From: Aestuariivivens sediminicola
Lineage (GTDB): Bacteria > Bacteroidota > Bacteroidia > Flavobacteriales > Flavobacteriaceae
DNA: 56,295 bases
Assembly (NCBI RefSeq): GCF_022662015.1
Contig: NZ_JAKMCM010000008.1
Coordinates: forward strand, 1-56,295
Direction: 5' to 3'
The notes below the pieces were generated by a model. It worked only from the letters and a program-made list of their open reading frames with translations, had not been told where the DNA came from and searched no databases. Positions 7,294 to 16,176 of this stretch are shown piece after piece; position 1 is the first letter of the stretch; the number at the start of each line of letters is the position of its first letter. The position numbers and the translations under genes are program-made.

Positions 7294-8346
7294 TTATTGC
7301 AATTTAACTTTTGGATCTAACCATGCATAAACTAAGTCGACTAAAATATTAATCATTACAAATACAAGTGCAATTACCAGAACTGATCCCATTATAACCG
7401 GCAAATCTAAGGTATTAAGTGCATTTACAATTTCTTTTCCTATACCATTCCACCCAAAAATATATTCTACAAATACAGCACCTGCCAACATGGAAGCAAA
7501 CCATCCTGAAATTGCTGTGATAACAGGGTTTAAAGCATTTTTCAAGGCGTGATTCTTAATAATTTGAAATTCCGATAATCCCTTGGATCTGGCCGTACGG
7601 ATATAGTCCTGACTAAAAACTTCCAAAAGTGAATTGCGCATTAACTGAACGACCACCGCCAAGGGCCTGATCCCTAATACAATGGAAGGCAAAATTAAAT
7701 TCTTCCATCTTATATGCATGGCTTCTCCAAAGTCATCCAATTCATAAAGACTACCGGTCATTTCCAAATTAGTATACCTGTGGAGGACAAACCCGAACAA
7801 CCAGGCAAATAATATGGCACTGAAAAAAGAAGGAACACTCATTCCTAATGTACTTAATACCTGAATGGATTTATCCAGCCAGCGGTCCTTAAACAAGGCG
7901 GAAATAATGCCTAAAAAAAGACCTATAATTATGGCAATTGTTATGGCAGTAAGCGCCAAAACAAATGTGTTTGGTAAGGTCTCAGACAAGACCTGGGTTA
8001 CTTTTTTTCCCTGCTTGGTGAACGATTCTCGTAAATAAGGAAACTTAACTACAACATCTACCCCGGCAATTGGAAACAATAAAAAGGCATTATACTTCCC
8101 GTCACTCCGAAAAGAGTAATCGTCTTTATTCTGAGAGTGAAACGATAAAGGAGACAGGTCATTCAAATAATAAAGATACTGGGTGCCCATAGGTTTATCA
8201 AACCCATATTTTTTTTTCACCAGGGCCAACTGTTCACTATCTTCATTTTGCCCCATCATCATTTGGGCTGGATCTCCAGGCAGTACATTGAATAAAAAGA
8301 AAATAACTGTAACTACTCCAAATAATGTGAGTAAAGCGTAAGTCAA
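7294..8346 (-). CDS. ABC transporter permease, OppB/DppB type
   Basis: This is an inner-membrane permease of the oligopeptide/dipeptide ABC family (binding-protein-dependent transport component). The N-terminal motif is FLFNVLPGDPAQ. Several transmembrane helices follow, and the EAA-type loop is ARSKGLSEFQIIKNHALKNALNP. The track start is the TTG at 8346 (350 residues). Family alignment wants eight more residues (LLAYFLNK), which would start at a CTG at 8368-8370; there is no ATG or GTG in this frame before an in-frame TGA at 8407-8409. No OppC, ATPase or binding protein gene is nearby. Confidence 0.88.
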   Translation of the reverse strand: MTYALLTLFGVVTVIFFLFNVLPGDPAQMMMGQNEDSEQLALVKKKYGFDKPMGTQYLYYLNDLSPLSFHSQNKDDYSFRSDGKYNAFLLFPIAGVDVVVKFPYLRESFTKQGKKVTQVLSETLPNTFVLALTAITIAIIIGLFLGIISALFKDRWLDKSIQVLSTLGMSVPSFFSAILFAWLFGFVLHRYTNLEMTGSLYELDDFGEAMHIRWKNLILPSIVLGIRPLAVVVQLMRNSLLEVFSQDYIRTARSKGLSEFQIIKNHALKNALNPVITAISGWFASMLAGAVFVEYIFGWNGIGKEIVNALNTLDLPVIMGSVLVIALVFVMINILVDLVYAWLDPKVKLQ

Positions 8347-8390
8347 TTTATTTAAAAAATAGGCTAACAGTGCGCTGTGGGGTTTTAAAA

Positions 8391-9485
8391 TTAAAATTCT
8401 AAGTCTTCAATGTCGTTCCAATGTACTTTTTGTCTTACCGTACCTTCATCGAGCATTAATACTCCTGGATTGGATCGTATTACAGTTTTAAGTGCCTTTT
8501 CATCACATAAATACCATTCAAAATCAATATTGTAGTCCTGATTAATTCGTTGTTTGGTATCCTTGGATGAGGCCGTTAAACCGATTATACTGTATCCGTT
8601 TTTACGTGCTTCATTCTGCAGCGCCTTTAATTTTAAAGCACCATCGCCCTCAATTTTTTCCAAACTGTAAGATACGACCACTATTAAATTCTCTGTACTT
8701 AAAAACTGCTCCGTTAAATCTTCATCTTCACTTTCAATTGAAAAATCGACAACAGGAGGTGTGTAACCCTCAGAAAGAACTTTTGTGTCCACTCGGACAA
8801 ACTCACCTTCAACGGAAGGGTATGAACCATTTGTTACAATGACTTGCTCTTCACCATTCACATTAAATGTCCATGAGTACTCCAATAGGGGTTTTGGAGC
8901 ATCTTCTGGAATTTCCATACCTTCTTTAATGTTATTTCCAATTTTATAGGCCCTGAAATCAACAGCAGGCAAATGCATTAACACATGATATCCGAACCAC
9001 AAACAAAAAATAAAACTTAAGAGGGCCAGAACAGTAACGGTTAACTTGTTAAATACAGGTTTTATAAATTTCATTCCAAAGGATAGCATCAAAATAAAAA
9101 TCAGCAAAACCAGATCCTTTGTAAAACTTTCCCATGGTGTTAATTTCAGAGCATCTCCAAAACAACCACAATCTTTTACTTTATCGAAATATGCTGAATA
9201 AAAGGTTAAAAACGTGAAGAATACAATCATACCTAACAGGCTCCAAACGGTAAATTTTGGTTTATAGCCTATCAATAGAAAAACACCTAAAATGACTTCA
9301 AAAACAACAACCAAAATTGAAATTCCCAAGGCATAAGAGTCTAAGAATAGGAGGTTTAGAACATCTGCACTAAAATATTCCTGGAGTTTATAGGAAAACC
9401 CAAGGGGATCGTTTAACTTAATTAAACCGGAAATAATAAATAAAACGCCAACAAATATCCTGCTACTATTTACTAATATCTTCAT
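8391..9485 (-). CDS. DoxX-family membrane protein with thioredoxin-like C-terminus (BT_3928 type)
   Basis: The product has 364 residues. Four hydrophobic segments in the first 160 residues form a DoxX-like bundle (opening motif VGVLFIISGLIKLNDPLGF, with KDCGCFGD near residue 105). A further membrane segment and a C-terminal extracytoplasmic thioredoxin-like domain follow, without a CxxC pair. The arrangement matches the Bacteroidota family named after BT_3928, whose function is not established. It stands between DUF1599 and the OppB-like permease. Confidence 0.85.
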   Translation of the reverse strand: MKILVNSSRIFVGVLFIISGLIKLNDPLGFSYKLQEYFSADVLNLLFLDSYALGISILVVVFEVILGVFLLIGYKPKFTVWSLLGMIVFFTFLTFYSAYFDKVKDCGCFGDALKLTPWESFTKDLVLLIFILMLSFGMKFIKPVFNKLTVTVLALLSFIFCLWFGYHVLMHLPAVDFRAYKIGNNIKEGMEIPEDAPKPLLEYSWTFNVNGEEQVIVTNGSYPSVEGEFVRVDTKVLSEGYTPPVVDFSIESEDEDLTEQFLSTENLIVVVSYSLEKIEGDGALKLKALQNEARKNGYSIIGLTASSKDTKQRINQDYNIDFEWYLCDEKALKTVIRSNPGVLMLDEGTVRQKVHWNDIEDLEF

Positions 9486-9559
9486 AGTACTTCTTAAAAG
9501 TGTCCAGGCTCAAAATGTTCAAAACAATTAAACAAAGAGAACTTAAGAGCTTAATATAA

Positions 9560-10099
9560 TTATTCTTTATTTAAATGGATCAAAGCGAAAACAGCGTAAT
9601 TAATCATGTCCTGATAATTCGCATCTATTCCTTCACTTACCAAGGTTTTACCTTGATTGTTTTCAATTTGTTTTACCCGCAATATTTTCTGCAAAATTAA
9701 ATCGGTTAAACTGCTTACGCGCATATCTCTCCAGGCTTCACCGTAATCGTGATTTTTATCTTGCATCAAGGCTTTAGTGACTTTTATCTGATCTTCATAT
9801 AAAGATACCGCCTCTTCCAAAGAAAGGTCAGGTTGTTCTGCGATACCTTTATTTAATTGAATCAATGCCATTACGCAATAATTTATGATGCCGATAAACT
9901 CCGATATCTCATCTTCATCCACTTTCCTGATGTCGTTCTCCTGCAAACCACGAATCCGCTGCGCCTTAATAAATATTTGATCGGTCAGTGAGGGCATCCT
10001 AAGAATACGCCATGCACTTCCGTAATCACTCATTTTTTTTTTGAACAACTTTTTACAGGTTTCTATTACCGCATCATATTGTTTTGAGGTATCTTGCAT
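9560..10099 (-). CDS. DUF1599 domain-containing protein
   Basis: This 179-residue soluble protein consists of two homologous DUF1599 repeats. Each has the signature (K)xSDYGSAWRxxRxxSLTDQI or HDYGEAWRDMRVSSLTDLI, near residues 23 and 118. The function is unknown; the all-helical pattern resembles the MazG/dUTPase-like helical folds, but that is only a guess. The ATG at 10099 is preferred to upstream in-frame starts because it begins the conserved part. It heads the minus-strand run to clpS and diverges from folP. Confidence 0.88.
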   Translation of the reverse strand: MQDTSKQYDAVIETCKKLFKKKMSDYGSAWRILRMPSLTDQIFIKAQRIRGLQENDIRKVDEDEISEFIGIINYCVMALIQLNKGIAEQPDLSLEEAVSLYEDQIKVTKALMQDKNHDYGEAWRDMRVSSLTDLILQKILRVKQIENNQGKTLVSEGIDANYQDMINYAVFALIHLNKE

Positions 10100-10241
10100 A
10101 AAAAATTCAATTTGGGGTAAATTTCGCTTAAATTGTTTAAAGTTCAAAAGGTTAATGTTTTAAAAGTTGACTTGGACAGATAAATAGCAATTTTAGTTAC
10201 TTTTACAACTTATTTAATTATAATCAAAGGAGCCCAATCGT

Positions 10242-11120
10242 GTGGTCTCCATCCTATTTATATCGCATAAAATTACGTTGGACCGAACATTTACCATAAA
10301 CTGCAAAGGCAACCTGATCGACCTGTCAACACCAAAAGTAATGGGTATTCTCAATGTAACACCAGACTCATTTTACGATGGTGGTTTATACCGATCTGAT
10401 GTTGCCATTTTAAGTCAGGTTGAAAAAATGCTTTCGGAAGGGGCCACTTTTGTCGATGTGGGTGCTTACAGTTCCCGACCCAGGGCTGAATATGTCAGTG
10501 AGGATGAGGAGTTAAAGCGAATAGTACCCATAGTCTCCTTGATTTTAAATAATTTTCCGGAAATATATCTTTCGGTCGATACCTTTCGCAGCCAGGTGGC
10601 TAAACAATGCATCGAAGCCGGATCGGCTTTAATCAATGATATTTCAGCCGGAATTTTAGATCCGGATATGTTGCCAACTATAGCTGACTTGCAGGTTCCA
10701 TACATTATGATGCATATGCGGGGTACACCACAAACCATGCACCAGAACACTGATTACGACGATTTGGTAAAGGATATTCTGTTTTATTTCTCCGAGCGAT
10801 TGGCGGCTGCAAAAAGCGTAGGCATTATAGACCTTATTATTGATCCCGGATTTGGTTTTGCAAAAACCATAGAACAAAATTTTGAATTATTACATCACCT
10901 GGAATTATTTAAAATAATTGATTACCCACTTATGGTAGGGTTATCCAGAAAATCTATGATTTACAAAACCTTAGAAAGTAATGCACAAGAAGCTTTAAAC
11001 GGTACAACTGTTTTACATACAATAGCATTACAAAAAAGAGCTTCTATTTTACGTGTACATGATGTGCGGCAAGCAGTGGAATGTATTAAGTTAGTTGAAG
11101 CACTTGGAAATGAAGGGTAA
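10242..11120 (+). CDS. folP: Dihydropteroate synthase
   Basis: FolP condenses p-aminobenzoate with dihydropterin pyrophosphate in folate synthesis. The TIM-barrel landmarks are PKVMGILNVTPDSFYDGG (pyrophosphate loop), DVGAYSSRP, VDTFR, INDISAG, DPGFGFAKT and GLSRKS. The open frame gives a GTG start at 10242 (292 residues). A TTG at 10278 would give a more usual N-terminus shortly before TINCKG; neither start is an ATG. The 3' end overlaps the following lipoprotein gene by 11 nt. Confidence 0.95.
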   Translation: MVSILFISHKITLDRTFTINCKGNLIDLSTPKVMGILNVTPDSFYDGGLYRSDVAILSQVEKMLSEGATFVDVGAYSSRPRAEYVSEDEELKRIVPIVSLILNNFPEIYLSVDTFRSQVAKQCIEAGSALINDISAGILDPDMLPTIADLQVPYIMMHMRGTPQTMHQNTDYDDLVKDILFYFSERLAAAKSVGIIDLIIDPGFGFAKTIEQNFELLHHLELFKIIDYPLMVGLSRKSMIYKTLESNAQEALNGTTVLHTIALQKRASILRVHDVRQAVECIKLVEALGNEG

Positions 11121-11811
11121 TTCGTTGAAATATGGCTTCCTTTGCTTATTGGCTTTGTTTATTGTTTCATGTGGACATGAAAGGCTGCTTCAATTACCTG
11201 AAATTTCACATTCGGAAATAACAGAACTGTCTGATATCTCGGCGGCGTATCTGTTTTATGATGAATTGGAGAAAGACAGTGTAGAACTAAATAGAAAAAA
11301 TCTTATTAGTACCACGAATTGGCTGGTTAACGTGGACAAGCGTTTAACCTTGAAACAAGTCATACCTCATATTAAATATCTACAAGAAAAAAAACAGAAT
11401 GCCGGACATAAAAATCCAAATGCAAGAAATTATTTTACCTGTCATGATACCTTTAGAAACACCCTTGGCTTTATTGATTTTACGGATATAATCTATAAAG
11501 AACAGCCTGATAGCAACGATCCGGATGGACAAGATTCTGAAAAGAGCTCATACATTATTATTCATTATGTATCCCAAGATAGGATTCTAATTAGGCTATT
11601 AAATGATGATCCAAATGCTTTAAGATCCAGCCATGCTGCTCTCATCAAGGATTTGGGATCAATCTCGAGCAAGCTGAATAAAGAATGCGTCTTTATTTTG
11701 AATTTAAATGAAAATCTAACATTTCAGAAGTACATTGAAATAAAGTCATTATTCAATTCAAACGAATTTAAAAATGGGAGTTTATCTCCTGTCGAGTATA
11801 TTTCGAATTAA
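11110..11811 (+). CDS. Hypothetical lipoprotein between folP and cdaA
   Basis: I do not recognise a family for this 233-residue protein. The N-terminus is a lipoprotein signal with lipobox IVSC (Cys21). The rest is a soluble, mostly alpha/beta domain of about 210 residues without obvious catalytic motifs, with an acidic stretch near residue 145. Its start codon lies inside folP (11-nt overlap), and cdaA starts 35 nt after its stop, so it is almost certainly made with both. A sensor or partner role for the membrane-bound cyclase CdaA is a positional guess. Confidence 0.75.
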   Translation: MKGNSLKYGFLCLLALFIVSCGHERLLQLPEISHSEITELSDISAAYLFYDELEKDSVELNRKNLISTTNWLVNVDKRLTLKQVIPHIKYLQEKKQNAGHKNPNARNYFTCHDTFRNTLGFIDFTDIIYKEQPDSNDPDGQDSEKSSYIIIHYVSQDRILIRLLNDDPNALRSSHAALIKDLGSISSKLNKECVFILNLNENLTFQKYIEIKSLFNSNEFKNGSLSPVEYISN

Positions 11812-11846
11812 CCATATTTTACTAAATTTACCAAAATCACAAACTA

Positions 11847-12632
11847 TTGGACATCTTTAAAGATCTTTTGAAATTCACCGTTGTAGACGTTATAGATGTT
11901 ATTCTAGTTGCTCTGCTGCTTTACTATCTTTACAAATTGGTTAAAGGCACCGTTGCCATTAATATTTTTATTGGTATAATCATTATTTATGGTGCCTGGC
12001 GACTCACCGATTTTCTTAATATGGAATTGTTAACCGGAATATTCGGTGGGTTCATGAAAGTGGGAATAATCGCTTTAATTGTTGTCTTTCAGCCTGAAAT
12101 AAGAAAATTTCTGCTCATGGTGGGATCGACCAATTTTGGTAAACGCGGCCGGTTTATCAAACAGTTCAAATTTTTAAAGACTGAATCCACAGACGCCACC
12201 GATGTCGATGCCATAGTTTCAGCCTGCAGCAAAATGGCTATGAGTAAAACAGGGGCATTGATTGTAATTGAACGCAATAATAACCTGGACTTTTTGTTGT
12301 CATCGGGAGATGAAATGAACATTAAAGTGACCCAGCCCATAATTGAGAGCATCTTCTTTAAAAATAGTCCGCTCCATGATGGTGCTATTGTTGTGAGTGA
12401 TAATATTGTTAAGGCAACGCGGGTCATTTTGCCTGTTAATAATGAAAAATCTATCCCTCAGCGTTTCGGATTGCGCCATAGGGCTGCCATAGGGGTAACA
12501 GAGAAAACAGATGCTCTTGCCCTTGTAGTAAGCGAAGAAACAGGACACATATCCTATATTAAAGACGGTGAATTTGTCGTCTTTGAGGATACAAACGCGT
12601 TAAGCAAAATGATAAAAAATGATTTGATCTAA
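11847..12632 (+). CDS. cdaA: Diadenylate cyclase CdaA
   Basis: CdaA makes the second messenger c-di-AMP from two ATP. The 261-residue protein has three N-terminal transmembrane helices (about 10-85) and a C-terminal DAC domain with the two catalytic signatures: DGA in SPLHDGAIV and RHR in GLRHRAAIG. The start is a TTG at 11847; no ATG fits. In Firmicutes cdaA is paired with cdaR and glmM. Here neither is present and the partners are folP and an unknown lipoprotein. Confidence 0.95.
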   Translation: MDIFKDLLKFTVVDVIDVILVALLLYYLYKLVKGTVAINIFIGIIIIYGAWRLTDFLNMELLTGIFGGFMKVGIIALIVVFQPEIRKFLLMVGSTNFGKRGRFIKQFKFLKTESTDATDVDAIVSACSKMAMSKTGALIVIERNNNLDFLLSSGDEMNIKVTQPIIESIFFKNSPLHDGAIVVSDNIVKATRVILPVNNEKSIPQRFGLRHRAAIGVTEKTDALALVVSEETGHISYIKDGEFVVFEDTNALSKMIKNDLI

Positions 12633-12667
12633 CACTAACAGCATTAGCATAAGGCCATTAGCGTAGT

Positions 12668-14437
12668 TTAATACACCTCTTCTTTTTTAAGAAACTGAAC
12701 CTCGTAAAGATTTTTGTAATATCCATCCTTGTTTTTCAGCAATTCCTTGTGCGTACCTTCTTCAACCAACCGGCCGGAATCCATTACTAAAATTTTATCT
12801 GCTTTTTTTACAGTGGCCAGTCGATGGGCAATGATAATAGAGGTTCTTCCTTTTGTTATCTGATCAGTTGCATTTTGAATAAGCTGTTCGGAATAAGAAT
12901 CCACAGAGGATGTGGCCTCATCCAAAATCAAAATACTCGGATTGGTGACATAGGCTCTTAAAAATGAAATCAATTGTCGCTGTCCTGACGATAGCATGGC
13001 GCCTCTTTCCTTTACATTATAGTTGTAACCGCCCGGCAAACTATTAATGAAATCGTGTACTCCAATGGCTTTGGCCGCTTCTATGACCTTAGCTTCAGAA
13101 ATATCCGGGTCGTTCAGGGTGATGTTATTTAATATGGTATCTGCAAATAAAAACACATCCTGAAGTACCACTGCTATTTGAGAACGAAGTGAGGCCAGGG
13201 TTACCTCTTTAATGTTAATATTATCTATGGAAATAGTTCCATGATTAATTTCATAAAACCGATTCAACAAATTTATAATAGTAGATTTGCCTGCCCCTGT
13301 GGCACCGACAATGGCTATTGTTTCACCTGCATTCACCTTGAAGGAAACCCCCTTAAGGACTTCCTCATGTTCCACATAACTAAATCGAACCCTGTTAAAC
13401 TCAATATTACCTTTAAAATGATGTGCGACGTAAGTGCCATTATCATCAATTTGAGAGGTCGTATCCAGGACCTTAAATACCCTGTTCGCCGCAACCATAC
13501 CCATTTGCAATGTGTTGAATTTATCGGCTATTTGGCGTAAAGGCCTGAACAACATGGGCACATACATAATAAATGCGATCAACACCCCCTGGGTGACACT
13601 ACCCCCCAGGACGACATTTAAACCACCGTACCATGCCACTAATCCAATGGTTACGGATGATGCCAGATCTGCAATGGGAAAAAAGAATGAATTATACCAA
13701 ACCGTCTTTAACCAACCCTTTTTGTGACGTTCATTTATGGCTTTAAACTTTTCGTACTCGATATCCTCTCTTGTAAATAACTGTAGTATTTTCATCCCGG
13801 TAAGACGCTCCTGCACAAAAGCGTTTAAATTAGAGACCTCTGTACGAACCACCTCGAATGCCTTCTTCATATATTTCTGAAAAATGCGGGTCGCATAAAT
13901 TAAAACGGGTAACATAATAAACACTATGAAACTCAATTTCAAATTGGTATAAAGCATGAAACTAAAGACAACGGCCATGGTGAGCAGATCCCGGATAATC
14001 ATAAACAAACCCTGACCAAAAATATCAGCGATACGCTCCATATCTGTTACCGCACGCGTAATAAGAACCCCGACAGATGAATTGTCAAAATATTTCATTT
14101 TAAATTTAAGCAGATGGTCAAAAAGTTTTGTTCGCACATCCATTACCAAATTTTGTCCTAACCAGGAGGCGTAGTATATAAATAATAACTGAAAAACAGA
14201 TTGAAGGAGCAGAACCACCAGTAACAGAACAATATAAAACAGAAAATCACCTTTTTCCTTCGTGGCAATACTATTATCAATAGCAAATTCCGTTATTTTT
14301 GGGGTGGCCGCACTAAACAGCGCCAGCAAAACAACCAAAAGCACCAAACTCACAAAGACAATCTTGTAAGGTCTAATGTATTTAAACAAGCGCTTGAACA
14401 GCTTAAAATCAAAAATACGTTCTTTCTTCATTCTCAT
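12668..14437 (-). CDS. ABC transporter, ATP-binding protein/permease (MsbA-like)
   Basis: This is a 589-residue half-transporter of the exporter type. Six transmembrane helices (about 20-320) precede a nucleotide-binding domain with Walker A GATGAGKST, signature LSSGQRQL and Walker B ILILDEATSSVD, then the H-loop in IIAHRLATV. MsbA-like proteins flip lipids or export drugs as homodimers; the substrate cannot be told from sequence. The ATG at 14437 follows the truA stop by 1 nt (a second ATG at 14431 is possible), so the two genes form one unit. Confidence 0.92.
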   Translation of the reverse strand: MRMKKERIFDFKLFKRLFKYIRPYKIVFVSLVLLVVLLALFSAATPKITEFAIDNSIATKEKGDFLFYIVLLLVVLLLQSVFQLLFIYYASWLGQNLVMDVRTKLFDHLLKFKMKYFDNSSVGVLITRAVTDMERIADIFGQGLFMIIRDLLTMAVVFSFMLYTNLKLSFIVFIMLPVLIYATRIFQKYMKKAFEVVRTEVSNLNAFVQERLTGMKILQLFTREDIEYEKFKAINERHKKGWLKTVWYNSFFFPIADLASSVTIGLVAWYGGLNVVLGGSVTQGVLIAFIMYVPMLFRPLRQIADKFNTLQMGMVAANRVFKVLDTTSQIDDNGTYVAHHFKGNIEFNRVRFSYVEHEEVLKGVSFKVNAGETIAIVGATGAGKSTIINLLNRFYEINHGTISIDNINIKEVTLASLRSQIAVVLQDVFLFADTILNNITLNDPDISEAKVIEAAKAIGVHDFINSLPGGYNYNVKERGAMLSSGQRQLISFLRAYVTNPSILILDEATSSVDSYSEQLIQNATDQITKGRTSIIIAHRLATVKKADKILVMDSGRLVEEGTHKELLKNKDGYYKNLYEVQFLKKEEVY

Positions 14438-14438
14438 T

Positions 14439-15182
14439 TTACAGTTTGATATTTTCCGGATATTCAATTTCCGTTAAATACAATCCATGAGCCGGAACAG
14501 AATACCCGGCCTTACTTCTATTTTTGGATGCAATAATAGCGTACAAATCATCGTTATCTAACTTTCCGGTCCCGATATTGATCATGGTTCCGACAATGGC
14601 CCTAACCATATTCCTCAAAAATCGATCGGCTTTAATCACTAGATGCAATTCATCCTTGACCAGGATCCAGTCACATTTCAGGATATTACAATAATACGTC
14701 TTTACATCGGTATTACTTTTTGAAAAGCATTGAAAATCCTTATATCCCAATAAAACTTGCGAAGCCTGCTGCATTTTGGCAATATTTAAGGGGTATTTAA
14801 TGAAGTAAGCATTCTGAAATGAAAACGGATTCTTCGTCAATGATATTCTGTACAAGTAGGTTCTGCTTAGGGCATCGAACCGCGCATGTGCATCCGGTCG
14901 CACCTTGTATAAACTGTGAACAGCAATGTCTTCAGGTAAAAATGCATTGAGCTTATACACTACATCTGTTTCAACGAAAGAACTGTCGGAATCAAAATGC
15001 GCAATCATTTGTTTTGCGTGCACACCGGTATCGGTTCTTCCAGCTCCCAAAACAGAAATGGCTTCACCCAGTAACCTCTTGAGACCATCCTCGACAACTT
15101 CTTGAACTGAGGTCGCATTTGGCTGCTTCTGCCAACCGTGATATGCAGTGCCGTTATAAGAAATTTCAATAAAATACCTCAA
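14439..15182 (-). CDS. truA: tRNA pseudouridine synthase TruA
   Basis: TruA (247 residues) converts U38-U40 in tRNA anticodon stems to pseudouridine. The catalytic Asp is in GAGRTDTGVHAKQ, and FLRNMVRAIVGTMI is a second family block. The N-terminus MRYFIEISYNGTAYHGWQKQP is complete, but its start codon is a TTG (15182-15180); no ATG is available in frame. A TATCTTTG box on the minus strand at 15209-15216 is its likely promoter. Confidence 0.95.
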   Translation of the reverse strand: MRYFIEISYNGTAYHGWQKQPNATSVQEVVEDGLKRLLGEAISVLGAGRTDTGVHAKQMIAHFDSDSSFVETDVVYKLNAFLPEDIAVHSLYKVRPDAHARFDALSRTYLYRISLTKNPFSFQNAYFIKYPLNIAKMQQASQVLLGYKDFQCFSKSNTDVKTYYCNILKCDWILVKDELHLVIKADRFLRNMVRAIVGTMINIGTGKLDNDDLYAIIASKNRSKAGYSVPAHGLYLTEIEYPENIKL

Positions 15183-15192
15183 ATGCTTTTTA

Positions 15193-15200
15193 TATTTTTG
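15193..15200 (+). promoter_or_regulatory. Promoter -7 box for the metallophosphoesterase
   Basis: TATTTTTG on the plus strand matches TAnnTTTG, 72 nt before the start at 15273. It lies only 8 nt from the divergent truA box at 15209-15216, so the two promoters overlap back to back. Confidence 0.5.
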
Positions 15201-15208
15201 TCGTCTGA

Positions 15209-15216
15209 CAAAGATA
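15209..15216 (-). promoter_or_regulatory. Promoter -7 box for truA and the ABC transporter
   Basis: The minus strand reads TATCTTTG, a full consensus match, 26 nt before the truA TTG start. Confidence 0.5.
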
Positions 15217-15272
15217 GATAGTTTTACAATTCATGCATCGACACAACTCTTAATAAAATATTAAAACTTGGA

Positions 15273-15764
15273 ATGACCAAAATTTTATTGCTTTCAGATA
15301 CGCATGGTTATATGGATGCTCATATTTTGAAATATGTAAAGCAGTCTGATGAGGTATGGCATGCCGGAGATATCGGAAAAATTGAAGTCGCCGATGCCAT
15401 ACGTGCCCATAAACCCTTAAAAGGCGTTTATGGAAATATAGATGACAGCACTATTCGACGGGAATTTCCGGAACATCTTCGTTTTTTTTGTGAAGATGTA
15501 GATGTCTGGATCACCCATATTGGTGGTTACCCGGGGGCCTATGACAGACGAGTTCGAGATACCATTCGGATGCAACCTCCGAAATTATTCATTACAGGAC
15601 ACTCTCATATTCTTAAGGTTATGCCGGATAAAAAGCTCAATCTGGTTCATATGAATCCCGGCGCTATTGGTAAGCATGGTTTTCACAAAGTTCGGACCAT
15701 GCTGCGTTTCACCATCGATGGTGTTAAAATTGATAACTTAGAAGTTATAGAATTCAAAAAATAA
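15273..15764 (+). CDS. Metallophosphoesterase, YfcE/MJ0936 type
   Basis: The product is a 163-residue calcineurin-like phosphoesterase. Metal-ligand motifs are visible in order: LSDTHGY (Asp, His), HAGDIG, YGNIDD, THIGG, and TGHSH near the C-terminus. The short length matches YfcE/MJ0936 phosphodiesterases, which hydrolyse small phosphodiesters in vitro; the physiological substrate is unknown. It diverges from truA. Confidence 0.92.
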   Translation: MTKILLLSDTHGYMDAHILKYVKQSDEVWHAGDIGKIEVADAIRAHKPLKGVYGNIDDSTIRREFPEHLRFFCEDVDVWITHIGGYPGAYDRRVRDTIRMQPPKLFITGHSHILKVMPDKKLNLVHMNPGAIGKHGFHKVRTMLRFTIDGVKIDNLEVIEFKK

Positions 15765-16176
15765 ATTGAGAATCTGGCCCTTTCAAAATTATTTGCAAAC
15801 AACCTGTTACTTAGTATTAAGGTTCTCTAGCCGACTGACTTTTTAATATTACATCCCTGCTATTTCGATTAAAACCTCGGATTATTTGTTCTGATTCAAA
15901 AATCTGAACAGATCAAAATAGCGAATTGTTTCGTTGTGTTTCAATTTAAAATAGTTTAGCAGATATAATGTCCGCCTCATGCGAAATGGAGATTATAATG
16001 TACAAGGTAATGCATAAAGAAATTAGTAATGAATAAACCCATTTATGAACCGCTTTAAATTTAGTCCAAATACCGATGATCCATGAGTCCGAATTACTGA
16101 TACGGTTCGTAAAGCGCTCAATCGCACGATCTCTGACATATATCCTTAGCCCAAAATCTCTTAACCCACTAGTCCC
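15765..16176. other. Intergenic region without a recognisable gene
   Basis: This 412-bp stretch has no supported ORF. A weak imperfect stem is visible around 15858-15925 (GCTATTT against AAATAGC with an inner TGTTC/GAACA pair). I see no clear terminator for the phosphoesterase and no consensus -7 box for the AraC gene. Confidence 0.6.
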
